In this document: in pieces, positions 1 through 7,689 of the stretch
Layout of the letters: each line of letters starts with the position of its first letter
Position numbering within the stretch: position 1 is the first letter of the stretch
From: Streptosporangiaceae bacterium
GTDB lineage: Bacteria; Actinomycetota; Actinomycetes; Streptosporangiales; Streptosporangiaceae
Assembly: GCA_030045215.1 (NCBI GenBank)
Contig: JASIBJ010000499.1
Span: forward strand, 1 to 7,689
Reading direction: 5' to 3'
DNA: 7,689 nt
Program-made: the position numbers and the translations under genes
The notes under the pieces: model-generated
What the model was told of the DNA's origin: nothing
Database searches by the model: none
Seen by the model: the letters and a program-made list of their open reading frames with translations, nothing else

Positions 1-989
1 GCAACAACGGAGGCGGCTTCTTCAACACCAACTCCGCCCATCCGTTCGAGAACCCGAACGCGTTCAGCAACTGGTTCGAGATCTTCATCCTGCTGCTGAT
101 CCCGTTCGCCACCCCGCGCGCCTTCGGCAAGATGGTCAAGGACAACAGGCAGGGTTATGCCCTGGTCGCTGTCATGGCGATCATCTGGCTGCTGGCCGTC
201 GGCGGCATCAGCATCTTCGAGGCGCACTACGCGATCGGCGGCGCGACCGCCGCCAAACTCGCACATGGCGCCACAGAAGGCGTGGAGACGAGGTTCGGCA
301 CGTCCGGATGCTCGTTGTTCGCGGCCTCGACCACGGTGACATCGACCGGGGCGGTGAACTGTTTCCATGATTCGCTGACACCGTTCGGCGGCGGCATCGC
401 CCTGTTCGACATCGCGCTGGGCGAGATCGCGCCAGGCGGCATCGGGGCGGGAATGTACGGCATCCTGATCCTGGCCGTGGTGACGGTCTTCGTGGCCGGC
501 CTGATGGTGGGCCGGACGCCCGAGTACATCGGCAAGAAGATCCGCCCGGTCGAGATGAAGTACGCGGCGCTGTACTTCCTGACCTTGCCGGTGGTGATCC
601 TGACCGCGGCCGGGTTGTCGATCGGCACGCATGCGGGTCAGGCAGCGATCTTCAATCCGGGCCCGCACGGCCTGACCGAGATCGTGTACGCGTTTGCCTC
701 GATGGCTAATAACAACGGCTCGGCGTTCGCCGGACTTGGCAGTGCCGCGATCTGGTACCAGACGGTCGGTGGGTTCGTGATGCTGTTCGGCCGGTTCGGG
801 CCGGAGATCTTCGCGCTCGGCCTGGCCGGATCACTGGCCAGACAGGGCAAGACTCCCGAGAGCGCAGGCACGCTGTCTACGAAGACGCCGCTGTTCGTCG
901 GCATGGTAATCGCCGTGGTCCTGGTCCTCGTGGGCCTGACCTACTTCCCCGCGTTGGCCCTGGGCCCGTTCGCAGAAGGACTGCACTGA
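1..989 (+). CDS. kdpA: KdpA, potassium-transporting ATPase K+-channel-like subunit (5' truncated by window edge)
   Basis: KdpA is the integral membrane subunit that binds and conducts K+ in the KdpFABC pump; it belongs to the K+ transporter superfamily with four pore loops. The reading frame is already open at base 3, so the ATG at 132 is internal and not the true start. About 328 residues are present, against roughly 557 in the E. coli protein, so about the N-terminal 40% lies outside the window. Visible landmarks are the [16 protein letters not shown] filter loop at the left edge (E. coli G232 region), the STGAV filter at about 342-356 (G345 region), GRTPEY(I/L)GKKI at about 510-540, and the [10 protein letters not shown] filter at about 708-737 (G468 region). 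The C-terminus, [14 protein letters not shown], closely matches the family end. It is translationally close to kdpB: the stop is followed by a single base and then the kdpB ATG. Any kdpF and the operon promoter would lie upstream, outside the window. Confidence 0.97.
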   Translation, partial: NNGGGFFNTNSAHPFENPNAFSNWFEIFILLLIPFATPRAFGKMVKDNRQGYALVAVMAIIWLLAVGGISIFEAHYAIGGATAAKLAHGATEGVETRFGTSGCSLFAASTTVTSTGAVNCFHDSLTPFGGGIALFDIALGEIAPGGIGAGMYGILILAVVTVFVAGLMVGRTPEYIGKKIRPVEMKYAALYFLTLPVVILTAAGLSIGTHAGQAAIFNPGPHGLTEIVYAFASMANNNGSAFAGLGSAAIWYQTVGGFVMLFGRFGPEIFALGLAGSLARQGKTPESAGTLSTKTPLFVGMVIAVVLVLVGLTYFPALALGPFAEGLH

Positions 990-990
990 G

Positions 991-3132
<2,142 letters not shown>

Positions 3133-3139
3133 TCTGGCA

Positions 3140-3817
3140 ATGAATCGTCTTCCGTCAATCGTCCGGCAGCACCTCGCTGGCCTGCGTCTGCTGCTGGTCT
3201 TCACAGTCATCTGCGGGATCATCTACCCGGTGGTGATGGTCGGGGTTTCCGAGGTGATCTTCCCGCACCAGGCCAACGGGTCGCTGGTCAGCTACAAGGG
3301 CCGGATCGTCGGCTCCAGCCTGCTGTGCCAGGAGTTCGTGAACTCCAAGGGACAGCCGCTGCCGCAGTACTTCCAGCCACGGCCGTCCTACGCGATCGTG
3401 GACTGGGAACTGGGCACGACCAAGAGCGGCAAGTATGTCGTCGAGGGCACAGGGCCGAACAATTACGGCTGCAACCCGCTGTACTCCAGCGCGTCGAACC
3501 TCGGGCCGACCAACCCGGCGCAGATCCAGTTCGTCAAGCAGGAGCAGGCAGCGATCTCGAAGTTCGACCACGTGCCGATCCGCGACATCCCCGCAAACGC
3601 GGTGACGGCGTCCGGCTCGGGTCTGGACCCGGACATCTCGCCGGCCAACGCCGCCATCCAGGTGGACCGGGTGGCCGCCGCCAGGCACATCAGCCCGGCG
3701 CAGGTCGAGGCATTGGTGAAGCAGTACACGACCGGCCGTACGCTCGGCTTCCTCGGCCAGCCGGTGGTCAACGTGCTGCTGCTGAACATCGCCCTCGATG
3801 AGAAGTACCCGGTCTGA
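3140..3817 (+). CDS. kdpC: KdpC, potassium-transporting ATPase accessory subunit C
   Basis: KdpC is the small subunit with one N-terminal membrane helix and an extracytoplasmic domain that sits over KdpA and is needed for assembly and high-affinity transport. The helix is at about residues 13-37 (LRLLLVFTVICGIIYPVVMV), followed by ANGSLV, the YFQPRPS motif (77-83), SNLGPTNP (119-126), VTASGSGLDPDISPANA, and a C-terminal LGFLGQPVVNVLLLNIALD. All are family signatures. At 225 residues it is longer than E. coli KdpC (190), mainly because of about 22 extra residues between the RPS and NP(L/Q) motifs and a few before YFQ. The extra segment ends in C111, and C63 lies earlier in the same domain. It begins 7 bases after the kdpB stop. 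Its last 20 bases overlap the start of kdpE. Confidence 0.96.
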   Translation: MNRLPSIVRQHLAGLRLLLVFTVICGIIYPVVMVGVSEVIFPHQANGSLVSYKGRIVGSSLLCQEFVNSKGQPLPQYFQPRPSYAIVDWELGTTKSGKYVVEGTGPNNYGCNPLYSSASNLGPTNPAQIQFVKQEQAAISKFDHVPIRDIPANAVTASGSGLDPDISPANAAIQVDRVAAARHISPAQVEALVKQYTTGRTLGFLGQPVVNVLLLNIALDEKYPV

Positions 3818-4511
3818 TGGCGGCCGCGTCCTCATCGTCGAGGATGAGCCGGCCTTGCTCCGAGCGTTGCAGATCAACCTGCGCGCCCGTGGCTACGAGG
3901 TAAGCGTCTCCAGCGCCGGCCAGGAAGCCCTGGTCGAGGCGGCACGGCGTCCCCCCGACGCCGTGCTCCTCGACCTGGGCCTGCCAGACCTGGACGGCAC
4001 CGACGTGATCAGGCAGCTGCGGACGTGGACCGCGGTCCCGGTCATCGTCCTGTCCGGCCGGGCCGAGTCCGGCGACAAGATCAGCGCGCTGGACGCCGGG
4101 GCGGACGACTACGTAACCAAGCCGTTCTCGATGGAAGAGCTAGTAGCGCGGCTGCGCGCCCTGCTGCGGCGCGACGCCCATCCCTCGAGCCGCCAGCTGT
4201 TCAGAATCGGCCACTGCGCGATCGACCTGACCGCCCGGACGGTAATAAGGCACGGGGTCGACGGCAGCGAGCCAGAGCCGGTCCGGCTGACCAGGACCGA
4301 GTGGGCACTGCTCGAGGCGCTGCTCCGCTCGCCAGGGCAGCTCGTCCTCTCGTCCCGGCTGCTGGCCGAGCTCTGGGGCCCTGGCGCCGAGAACAGTACT
4401 CATTACCTGCGGTTTCACATGGCCCGCCTGCGGCGCAAGCTGGAAGATGACCCTCCCAGGCCGCGCCACCTGCTGACCGAGCCCGGCATGGGTTACCGCT
4501 TCCAGCCGTGA
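3798..4511 (+). CDS. kdpE: KdpE-family response regulator (OmpR/PhoB type), first copy
   Basis: This is a cytoplasmic two-component response regulator that, when phosphorylated by KdpD, is expected to activate the kdp promoter. The 237 residues comprise a receiver domain (about 10-128) with the acidic pair E15/D16, phospho-acceptor D59 (VLLDLGLPD), switch residue S86 (IVLSGR) and K108 (DDYVTKPF). A winged-helix DNA-binding domain follows (about 140-236), with LTRTEWALLEALL, ELWG, HYLRFHMARLRRKLE and a terminal EPGMGYRFQP typical of KdpE. ATG 3798 is the only start available: an in-frame stop lies at 3783-3785, and no other start codon falls between it and the receiver domain. This forces a 20-base overlap with kdpC. 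No good ribosome-binding site is visible, so translation probably depends on coupling to kdpC. It precedes the kinase gene, the reverse of the kdpD-kdpE order in E. coli. A second KdpE-like receiver begins at 7506, so which of the two is the main KdpD partner cannot be told from sequence. Confidence 0.93.
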   Translation: MRSTRSDGGRVLIVEDEPALLRALQINLRARGYEVSVSSAGQEALVEAARRPPDAVLLDLGLPDLDGTDVIRQLRTWTAVPVIVLSGRAESGDKISALDAGADDYVTKPFSMEELVARLRALLRRDAHPSSRQLFRIGHCAIDLTARTVIRHGVDGSEPEPVRLTRTEWALLEALLRSPGQLVLSSRLLAELWGPGAENSTHYLRFHMARLRRKLEDDPPRPRHLLTEPGMGYRFQP

Positions 4512-4538
4512 GAAAGGTGGTCTCGCTACCCTGGCGTA

Positions 4539-4571
4539 GCCCTAGGCTTGGCAATCGGCTTAGCCTGGGGC
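4539..4571 (+). promoter_or_regulatory. RNA hairpin in the kdpE-kdpD spacer
   Basis: GCCCTAGGCT (4539-4548) pairs with AGCCTGGGGC (4562-4571) over 10 base pairs with a single G-U wobble, leaving a 13-base loop. There is no T-run after it, so a strong intrinsic terminator is unlikely. A partial attenuator or an mRNA-stability element that sets the kdpE:kdpD ratio is possible. The pairing is seen directly; the role is inference. Confidence 0.4.
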
Positions 4572-4685
4572 ACGACGGGGCGTTTGTCCCGGCTCCACAG
4601 CTAGCTGCGGGCATGCTGGCCCCGGGGGACGACCCCCCGAGACCCCCCGCCTGGCCGCTAGCTGTCGAGCCAGCACCACTTGAGC

Positions 4686-4690
4686 AGGGA
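4686..4690 (+). promoter_or_regulatory. Ribosome-binding site supporting the kdpD start at ATG 4697
   Basis: AGGGA lies 6 bases before ATG 4697, inside GAGCAGGGA. GTG 4508 has no comparable purine-rich site close upstream. The next in-frame ATG, at 4724, has only a GAGGG at longer spacing. This favours 4697 as the kdpD start and gives a protein of 898 residues, close to the E. coli length of 894. Confidence 0.5.
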
Positions 4691-4696
4691 ATTGTC

Positions 4697-7393
4697 ATGG
4701 GTAACGAGGGCCTGGCCGACTACATGTCACCCCGCGTGCCCGGCAGCCGAGGCCAGCTGCGGATCTATCTCGGCTGTGCCGCTGGCGTAGGCAAGACGTT
4801 CGCGATGCTGAACGAGGGTCACCGCCGCCGTGAGCGCGGCACCGATGTGGCCATTGCTTTCGTCGAGACCCATGGCCGGCCGCATACGGCCGAGCAGATT
4901 GACGACCTCGAGATCATCCCGCGGACCCGGCTCGCCTACCGGGACACGTTCTTCGAGGAAATGGACCTCGACGCCGTCCTGGCCCGGCACCCCGACGTCG
5001 CCCTGGTCGATGAGTTTGCCCACACAAACGTGCCGGGCTCGCGGAACGAGAAGCGCTGGCAAGACGTTAATGAGCTGCTCGATGCCGGGATCGACGTGAT
5101 CTCCAATGTCAACATCCAGCACCTCGAGTCGCTCAACGACGTAGTCGAGAAGATCACCGGCGTGCCCCAGCGAGAGACCGTGCCCGATGCCATAGTCCGC
5201 GCCGCCGACCAGGTCGAGCTCGTGGACATGACGCCGGAGGCGCTGCGCCGCCGGATGGCGCACGGCAACATCTACAAGGCCGAGAAGATTGACGCGGCCC
5301 TCACTAACTACTTCCGCATCGGCAACCTGGCGGCGCTCCGTGAGCTCGCCCTGCTCTGGCTGGCCGACAAGGTCGACGAGGGTCTGCAGAGATACCGCGA
5401 AGCTCATGATATCCGGACAACCTGGGAAGCAAGGGAACGAGTGGTCGTCGCGCTGACCGGCGGCCCTGAGGGGGACACGCTGATCCGGCGCGCGGCCAGG
5501 ATCGCTGCCCGCTCGGCCGGCGGCGATCTGCTCGCGGTCCACGTGACCTCTTCCGACGGGCTCACCGGCGCCAGCCCGGGCGCGCTCGCCAACCAGCGCC
5601 GACTGACCGAGTCGCTCGGGGGGACCTATCACCAGGTCGTGGGCGACAACGTGCCGGACGCGCTGCTGACATTCGCCAGGGCCGAGAACGCGACTCAGCT
5701 GGTGCTCGGTGTCAGCCGCCGGGGCTGGCTGTCCTCGCTACTGACCGGGCCCGGCGTGAGCATGCGCACGATGCGTGAATCCGGCGATATCGACGTGCAC
5801 ATGGTCACGCATTCCTACGTCGGCCGCGGCCGCGGCCTGCCCAAGGCCGCGGGCGGCGGCCTCACCAGAGGGCGCAAGCTAACCGGATACGCGCTCGCGG
5901 TCGCGCTCATGCCGCTGCTGACTCTCGTGCTGGCCAACCTGCGCGGGCATCTCAACCTGACCAGCAACGTGCTGGTCTTCCTCGTCGGCGTGGTCGCCGT
6001 GGCCCTGGTCGGCGGGTTCCTCCCGGCGCTGATCGCCGCCGTCGCGGGCTCGGTGTTGCTGAATTACTACTTCACCCCGCCGGTGCACAAGTTCACCATC
6101 AACGACCCGAACAACGCCCTCGCCCTGCTCATCTTCATAGCCGTCGGCCTTTCGGTCAGCAAGGTGGTGGACACGGCGGCGCGCCGGACCATGCAGGCGG
6201 CGCGGGCCGGGGCCGAGTCCGAGTTGCTGGCCACGACGGCCGGCAGCGTGCTACGCGGCGAGCGGGCCTTGCAGGCCGTGCTTGACCGGGTCCGCGAGGC
6301 GTTCGGAATGGACTCGGTCACCCTGCTCGAGCAGCGCGAGCCCGATCAGACCGGGGCGGACGCGGGCGCGCTCGCGCCGGCGGGCGACGGTCAGGCCGGC
6401 GGAGCTCTCCCCAGGACCGGGCCCGGCGGCCGGTGGACCGCGGTCGGCGTATCGGGCGATCTGCCGTGCCTGCGGCCGGACCAGGCGGACGTGGAGATCC
6501 CCATCAGCGACACGCTTGTGCTCGCAATGCGCGGCCGCCCCCTGCCCGCCACCGACCGGCGGGTTCTGGGCGCGTTCGCGGCCTACGCGGCCGCCGCCCT
6601 TGAGCAGGGCCGGCTGACTGCCGCGGCCGAGGCAGCGCGGCCGATAGCGGAGGCTGACCGCATGCGCACCGCGCTGCTCGCCGCGGTGAGCCATGACCTG
6701 CGCACGCCCCTCGCGTCCGCCAAGGCCGCGGTCACGAGCCTGCGCAGCAACGACATCGAGTGGGATGCCGAAGACCACGATGAGTTGCTGGCCACGGCGG
6801 ATGAATCGCTCGACAAGCTGTCCCGCCTGGTGGACAACCAGCTGGACATGAGCAGGCTGCAGGCCGGGGCGCTGGCGCTGTTCCCCCGCCCGGCCGACCT
6901 GTCCGAGATCGTCGCCAGGTCACTCGACGATCTGGGCCCCGCCGCACGGGCCGTGACCGTGGACATTCCCGATGATCTGCCCGAGGTAGCGGTGGATCCC
7001 GGCATCCTGGAGCGGGTCATCGCCAACCTGACGGCGAACGCACTGCGGTACTCGCCGGCCGGCTCGCCCCCCGCGCTGACCGGGAGCAGCCTGCATGACC
7101 GGGTCGAGTTGCGCATCATCGACCGCGGCCCCGGCATCCCGACCGAGCACCGCCATAAGATGTTCGTGCCGTTCCAGCGGCTCGGCGATACCGACAACAC
7201 CACCGGCGTGGGCCTGGGCCTGGCCCTTTCCCGCGGACTGACCGAGGCGATGGGCGGCACGCTCGAGCCGGACGAGACACCCGGTGGCGGCCTGACGATG
7301 ACGCTATCGCTGCCCGCCGCGCCTGGCCCGGCGACCGCCCCGACGGGCGAGCGTGAGCATGAGTCGTACCTCGGCACCGGAGATATGAGTTGA
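4697..7393 (+). CDS. kdpD: KdpD, osmosensitive K+ channel sensor histidine kinase
   Basis: KdpD is the membrane sensor kinase that responds to low K+ and ionic or turgor stress and phosphorylates KdpE. Numbered from ATG 4697 (898 residues), the domains are: a KdpD domain with Walker A GCAAGVGKT (26-34), Walker B-like LVDEFAHTN (D105) and NVNIQHLESLNDVV; a universal-stress-protein-like domain (about 249-371); four membrane helices (395-415, 424-441, 442-459, 474-491); a GAF-like region (about 515-640); a HisKA domain with phospho-acceptor H666 (VSHDLRTPL); and an HATPase domain with N781, DRGPGIP (D809) and GVGLGL (837-842). All catalytic motifs are intact. A GTG at 4508 overlapping the kdpE stop (GTGA) would add 63 residues and is the main alternative start; ATG 4724 is another. 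I prefer 4697 for its ribosome-binding site, normal family length and the poor coding character upstream. The SxS and FTAxY signature reported for c-di-AMP-binding KdpD of Staphylococcus is not evident in the stress-protein domain. Confidence 0.95.
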   Translation: MGNEGLADYMSPRVPGSRGQLRIYLGCAAGVGKTFAMLNEGHRRRERGTDVAIAFVETHGRPHTAEQIDDLEIIPRTRLAYRDTFFEEMDLDAVLARHPDVALVDEFAHTNVPGSRNEKRWQDVNELLDAGIDVISNVNIQHLESLNDVVEKITGVPQRETVPDAIVRAADQVELVDMTPEALRRRMAHGNIYKAEKIDAALTNYFRIGNLAALRELALLWLADKVDEGLQRYREAHDIRTTWEARERVVVALTGGPEGDTLIRRAARIAARSAGGDLLAVHVTSSDGLTGASPGALANQRRLTESLGGTYHQVVGDNVPDALLTFARAENATQLVLGVSRRGWLSSLLTGPGVSMRTMRESGDIDVHMVTHSYVGRGRGLPKAAGGGLTRGRKLTGYALAVALMPLLTLVLANLRGHLNLTSNVLVFLVGVVAVALVGGFLPALIAAVAGSVLLNYYFTPPVHKFTINDPNNALALLIFIAVGLSVSKVVDTAARRTMQAARAGAESELLATTAGSVLRGERALQAVLDRVREAFGMDSVTLLEQREPDQTGADAGALAPAGDGQAGGALPRTGPGGRWTAVGVSGDLPCLRPDQADVEIPISDTLVLAMRGRPLPATDRRVLGAFAAYAAAALEQGRLTAAAEAARPIAEADRMRTALLAAVSHDLRTPLASAKAAVTSLRSNDIEWDAEDHDELLATADESLDKLSRLVDNQLDMSRLQAGALALFPRPADLSEIVARSLDDLGPAARAVTVDIPDDLPEVAVDPGILERVIANLTANALRYSPAGSPPALTGSSLHDRVELRIIDRGPGIPTEHRHKMFVPFQRLGDTDNTTGVGLGLALSRGLTEAMGGTLEPDETPGGGLTMTLSLPAAPGPATAPTGEREHESYLGTGDMS

Positions 7394-7408
7394 TCGGGCA
7401 AATCCGAT
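7393..7408 (+). other. Small stem-loop overlapping the kdpD stop
   Basis: ATCGG (7393-7397) pairs with CCGAT (7404-7408) across a 6-base loop, which a G-U pair can shorten to 4. It starts on the last base of the kdpD stop codon. It is short and may be chance, but together with the larger inverted repeat 26 bases downstream it could help to define the 3' end of the kdp transcript. Confidence 0.25.
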
Positions 7409-7433
7409 ATAGACCCCGGCAGCAGTTCGCACG

Positions 7434-7473
7434 GCGGGGAGTTGGCGTGGCACCGGCGACATCAACTCCCCGC
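7434..7473 (+). terminator. 11-bp perfect inverted repeat between kdpD and the second regulator gene (terminator or operator)
   Basis: GCGGGGAGTTG (7434-7444) and CAACTCCCCGC (7463-7473) are exact reverse complements separated by 18 bases. In RNA this forms a strong 11-bp stem about 40 bases after the kdpD stop, consistent with a T-run-less terminator of the kind proposed for high-GC bacteria. No T-tract follows. As DNA it is also a plausible dimer-binding operator, ending 32 bases before the next start codon. The symmetry is certain; which role it plays is not. Confidence 0.5.
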
Positions 7474-7505
7474 GGTACGTCCGTGCGCCACGACAGCATG
7501 GTGCC

Positions 7506-7689
7506 GTGACAGACATCCTGGTCATCGACGACGAGCCGCAGATCGTGCGGGCGCTGCGGATCAACCTGCGCGTCCGGCAGTACGAGGTGCACACGGCCGG
7601 CTCGGCCAGTGAGGCACTGGAACTGGCCGCCAAGCATCCTCCGGACCTCGTCATTCTCGATTTGGGCCTGCCGGACATGGATGGCGTCG
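7506..7689 (+). CDS. Second KdpE-like response regulator (3' truncated by window edge)
   Basis: Only the first 61 codons are present, all within a receiver domain. The protein begins MTDILVIDDEPQIVRALRIN and shows the acidic pair D8/D9, phospho-acceptor D52 (VILDLGLPDMDG) and the RALRINLRVRQYEV stretch typical of actinobacterial KdpE. D52 is the same position as in E. coli KdpE. Over about 58 aligned residues it matches the first regulator (3798-4511) at about 33 positions, so the two are clear but diverged paralogues. The start is GTG 7506: no other start codon is in frame between the kdpD stop and this point, and the GTG at 7501 runs straight into a stop. No ribosome-binding site is evident, so leaderless translation is possible. 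The DNA-binding domain lies beyond the window, so membership of the OmpR/KdpE class is inferred from the receiver and the neighbours. Confidence 0.88.
   Translation, partial: MTDILVIDDEPQIVRALRINLRVRQYEVHTAGSASEALELAAKHPPDLVILDLGLPDMDGV

Larger units (their letters stand above)
4512..4696 (+). other. Structured kdpE-kdpD spacer, possibly untranslated leader
   Basis: This stretch can be read as the first 63 codons of kdpD from GTG 4508, but it looks untranslated. Of those 63 codons, 21 end in A or T, including CTA, CTT and AGA, against 14 of the next 63. The peptide is proline-rich and matches no KdpD domain I know. The DNA holds one 10-bp hairpin (4539-4571), two shorter GC stems (about 4576-4591 and 4623-4639), the palindrome CAGCTAGCTG (4598-4607) and a second GCTAGCTG at 4657-4664. 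It may act as a leader, an RNA-processing site or a regulatory site between regulator and kinase. It could still be a real N-terminal extension. Confidence 0.5.

Noticed and set aside
4508..4510. GTG overlapping the kdpE stop as the kdpD start
   Set aside because: It is possible, but it lacks a ribosome-binding site, adds a domain-free 63-residue stretch with weaker codon bias, and makes the protein longer than the family. It is kept only as an alternative.
4623..4639. C-GGGGG/CCCCC-G stem as a separate regulatory hairpin
   Set aside because: Runs of G and C this short pair easily by chance in DNA of this composition. It is mentioned only as part of the spacer.
5441..5815. c-di-AMP-binding site in the KdpD stress-protein domain
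   Set aside because: The region around VLGVSRRGW does not show the SxS and downstream FTAxY pattern described for staphylococcal KdpD, so second-messenger binding cannot be supported from sequence.
7408..7413. TATAGA as a -10 promoter element for the second regulator
   Set aside because: The only nearby TTG-type hexamer, TTGATC at 7390, is just 12 bases away, and no -35 is seen at 16-19 bases. The site also overlaps a small stem. This is too weak to call.

Overview
This window carries most of a high-affinity potassium-uptake (Kdp) operon, with all genes on the + strand. The base composition is high-GC, and codons mostly end in G or C. The protein sequences look like the actinobacterial forms of the Kdp proteins, for example the RALxINLRxR stretch in the response regulators and the RIYLGxAxGVGKT start of KdpD. 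I therefore read it as chromosomal DNA of an actinomycete-like bacterium. I cannot name a genus from sequence alone. I saw no mobile elements, tRNA/rRNA genes, CRISPR arrays or integration scars.

The layout runs left to right. The 3' part of kdpA (the K+-conducting subunit) enters from the left edge and ends at 989. kdpB (P-type ATPase subunit, 991-3132) starts one base after the kdpA stop. kdpC (3140-3817) follows after 7 bases. A KdpE-type response regulator (3798-4511) overlaps the end of kdpC by 20 bases. The sensor kinase kdpD follows. It can be read from a GTG overlapping the kdpE stop (4508), but it more probably starts at ATG 4697, leaving a structured spacer of about 185 bases. kdpD ends at 7393. 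A 112-base gap holds an 11-bp perfect inverted repeat. A second KdpE-type response regulator then begins at GTG 7506 and runs off the right edge.

Functionally, KdpA, KdpB and KdpC form the membrane K+ pump. KdpD senses low K+ or ionic stress and phosphorylates KdpE, which activates the operon. The window is an ordinary Kdp locus in its enzymes. What deserves a second look is the regulation: the regulator precedes the kinase, and a second, diverged KdpE-like receiver follows the same kinase, so one KdpD is flanked by two candidate partners. The kdpE-kdpD spacer and the inverted repeat ahead of the second regulator are the main non-coding signals. I see no evidence for a wholly new system here.
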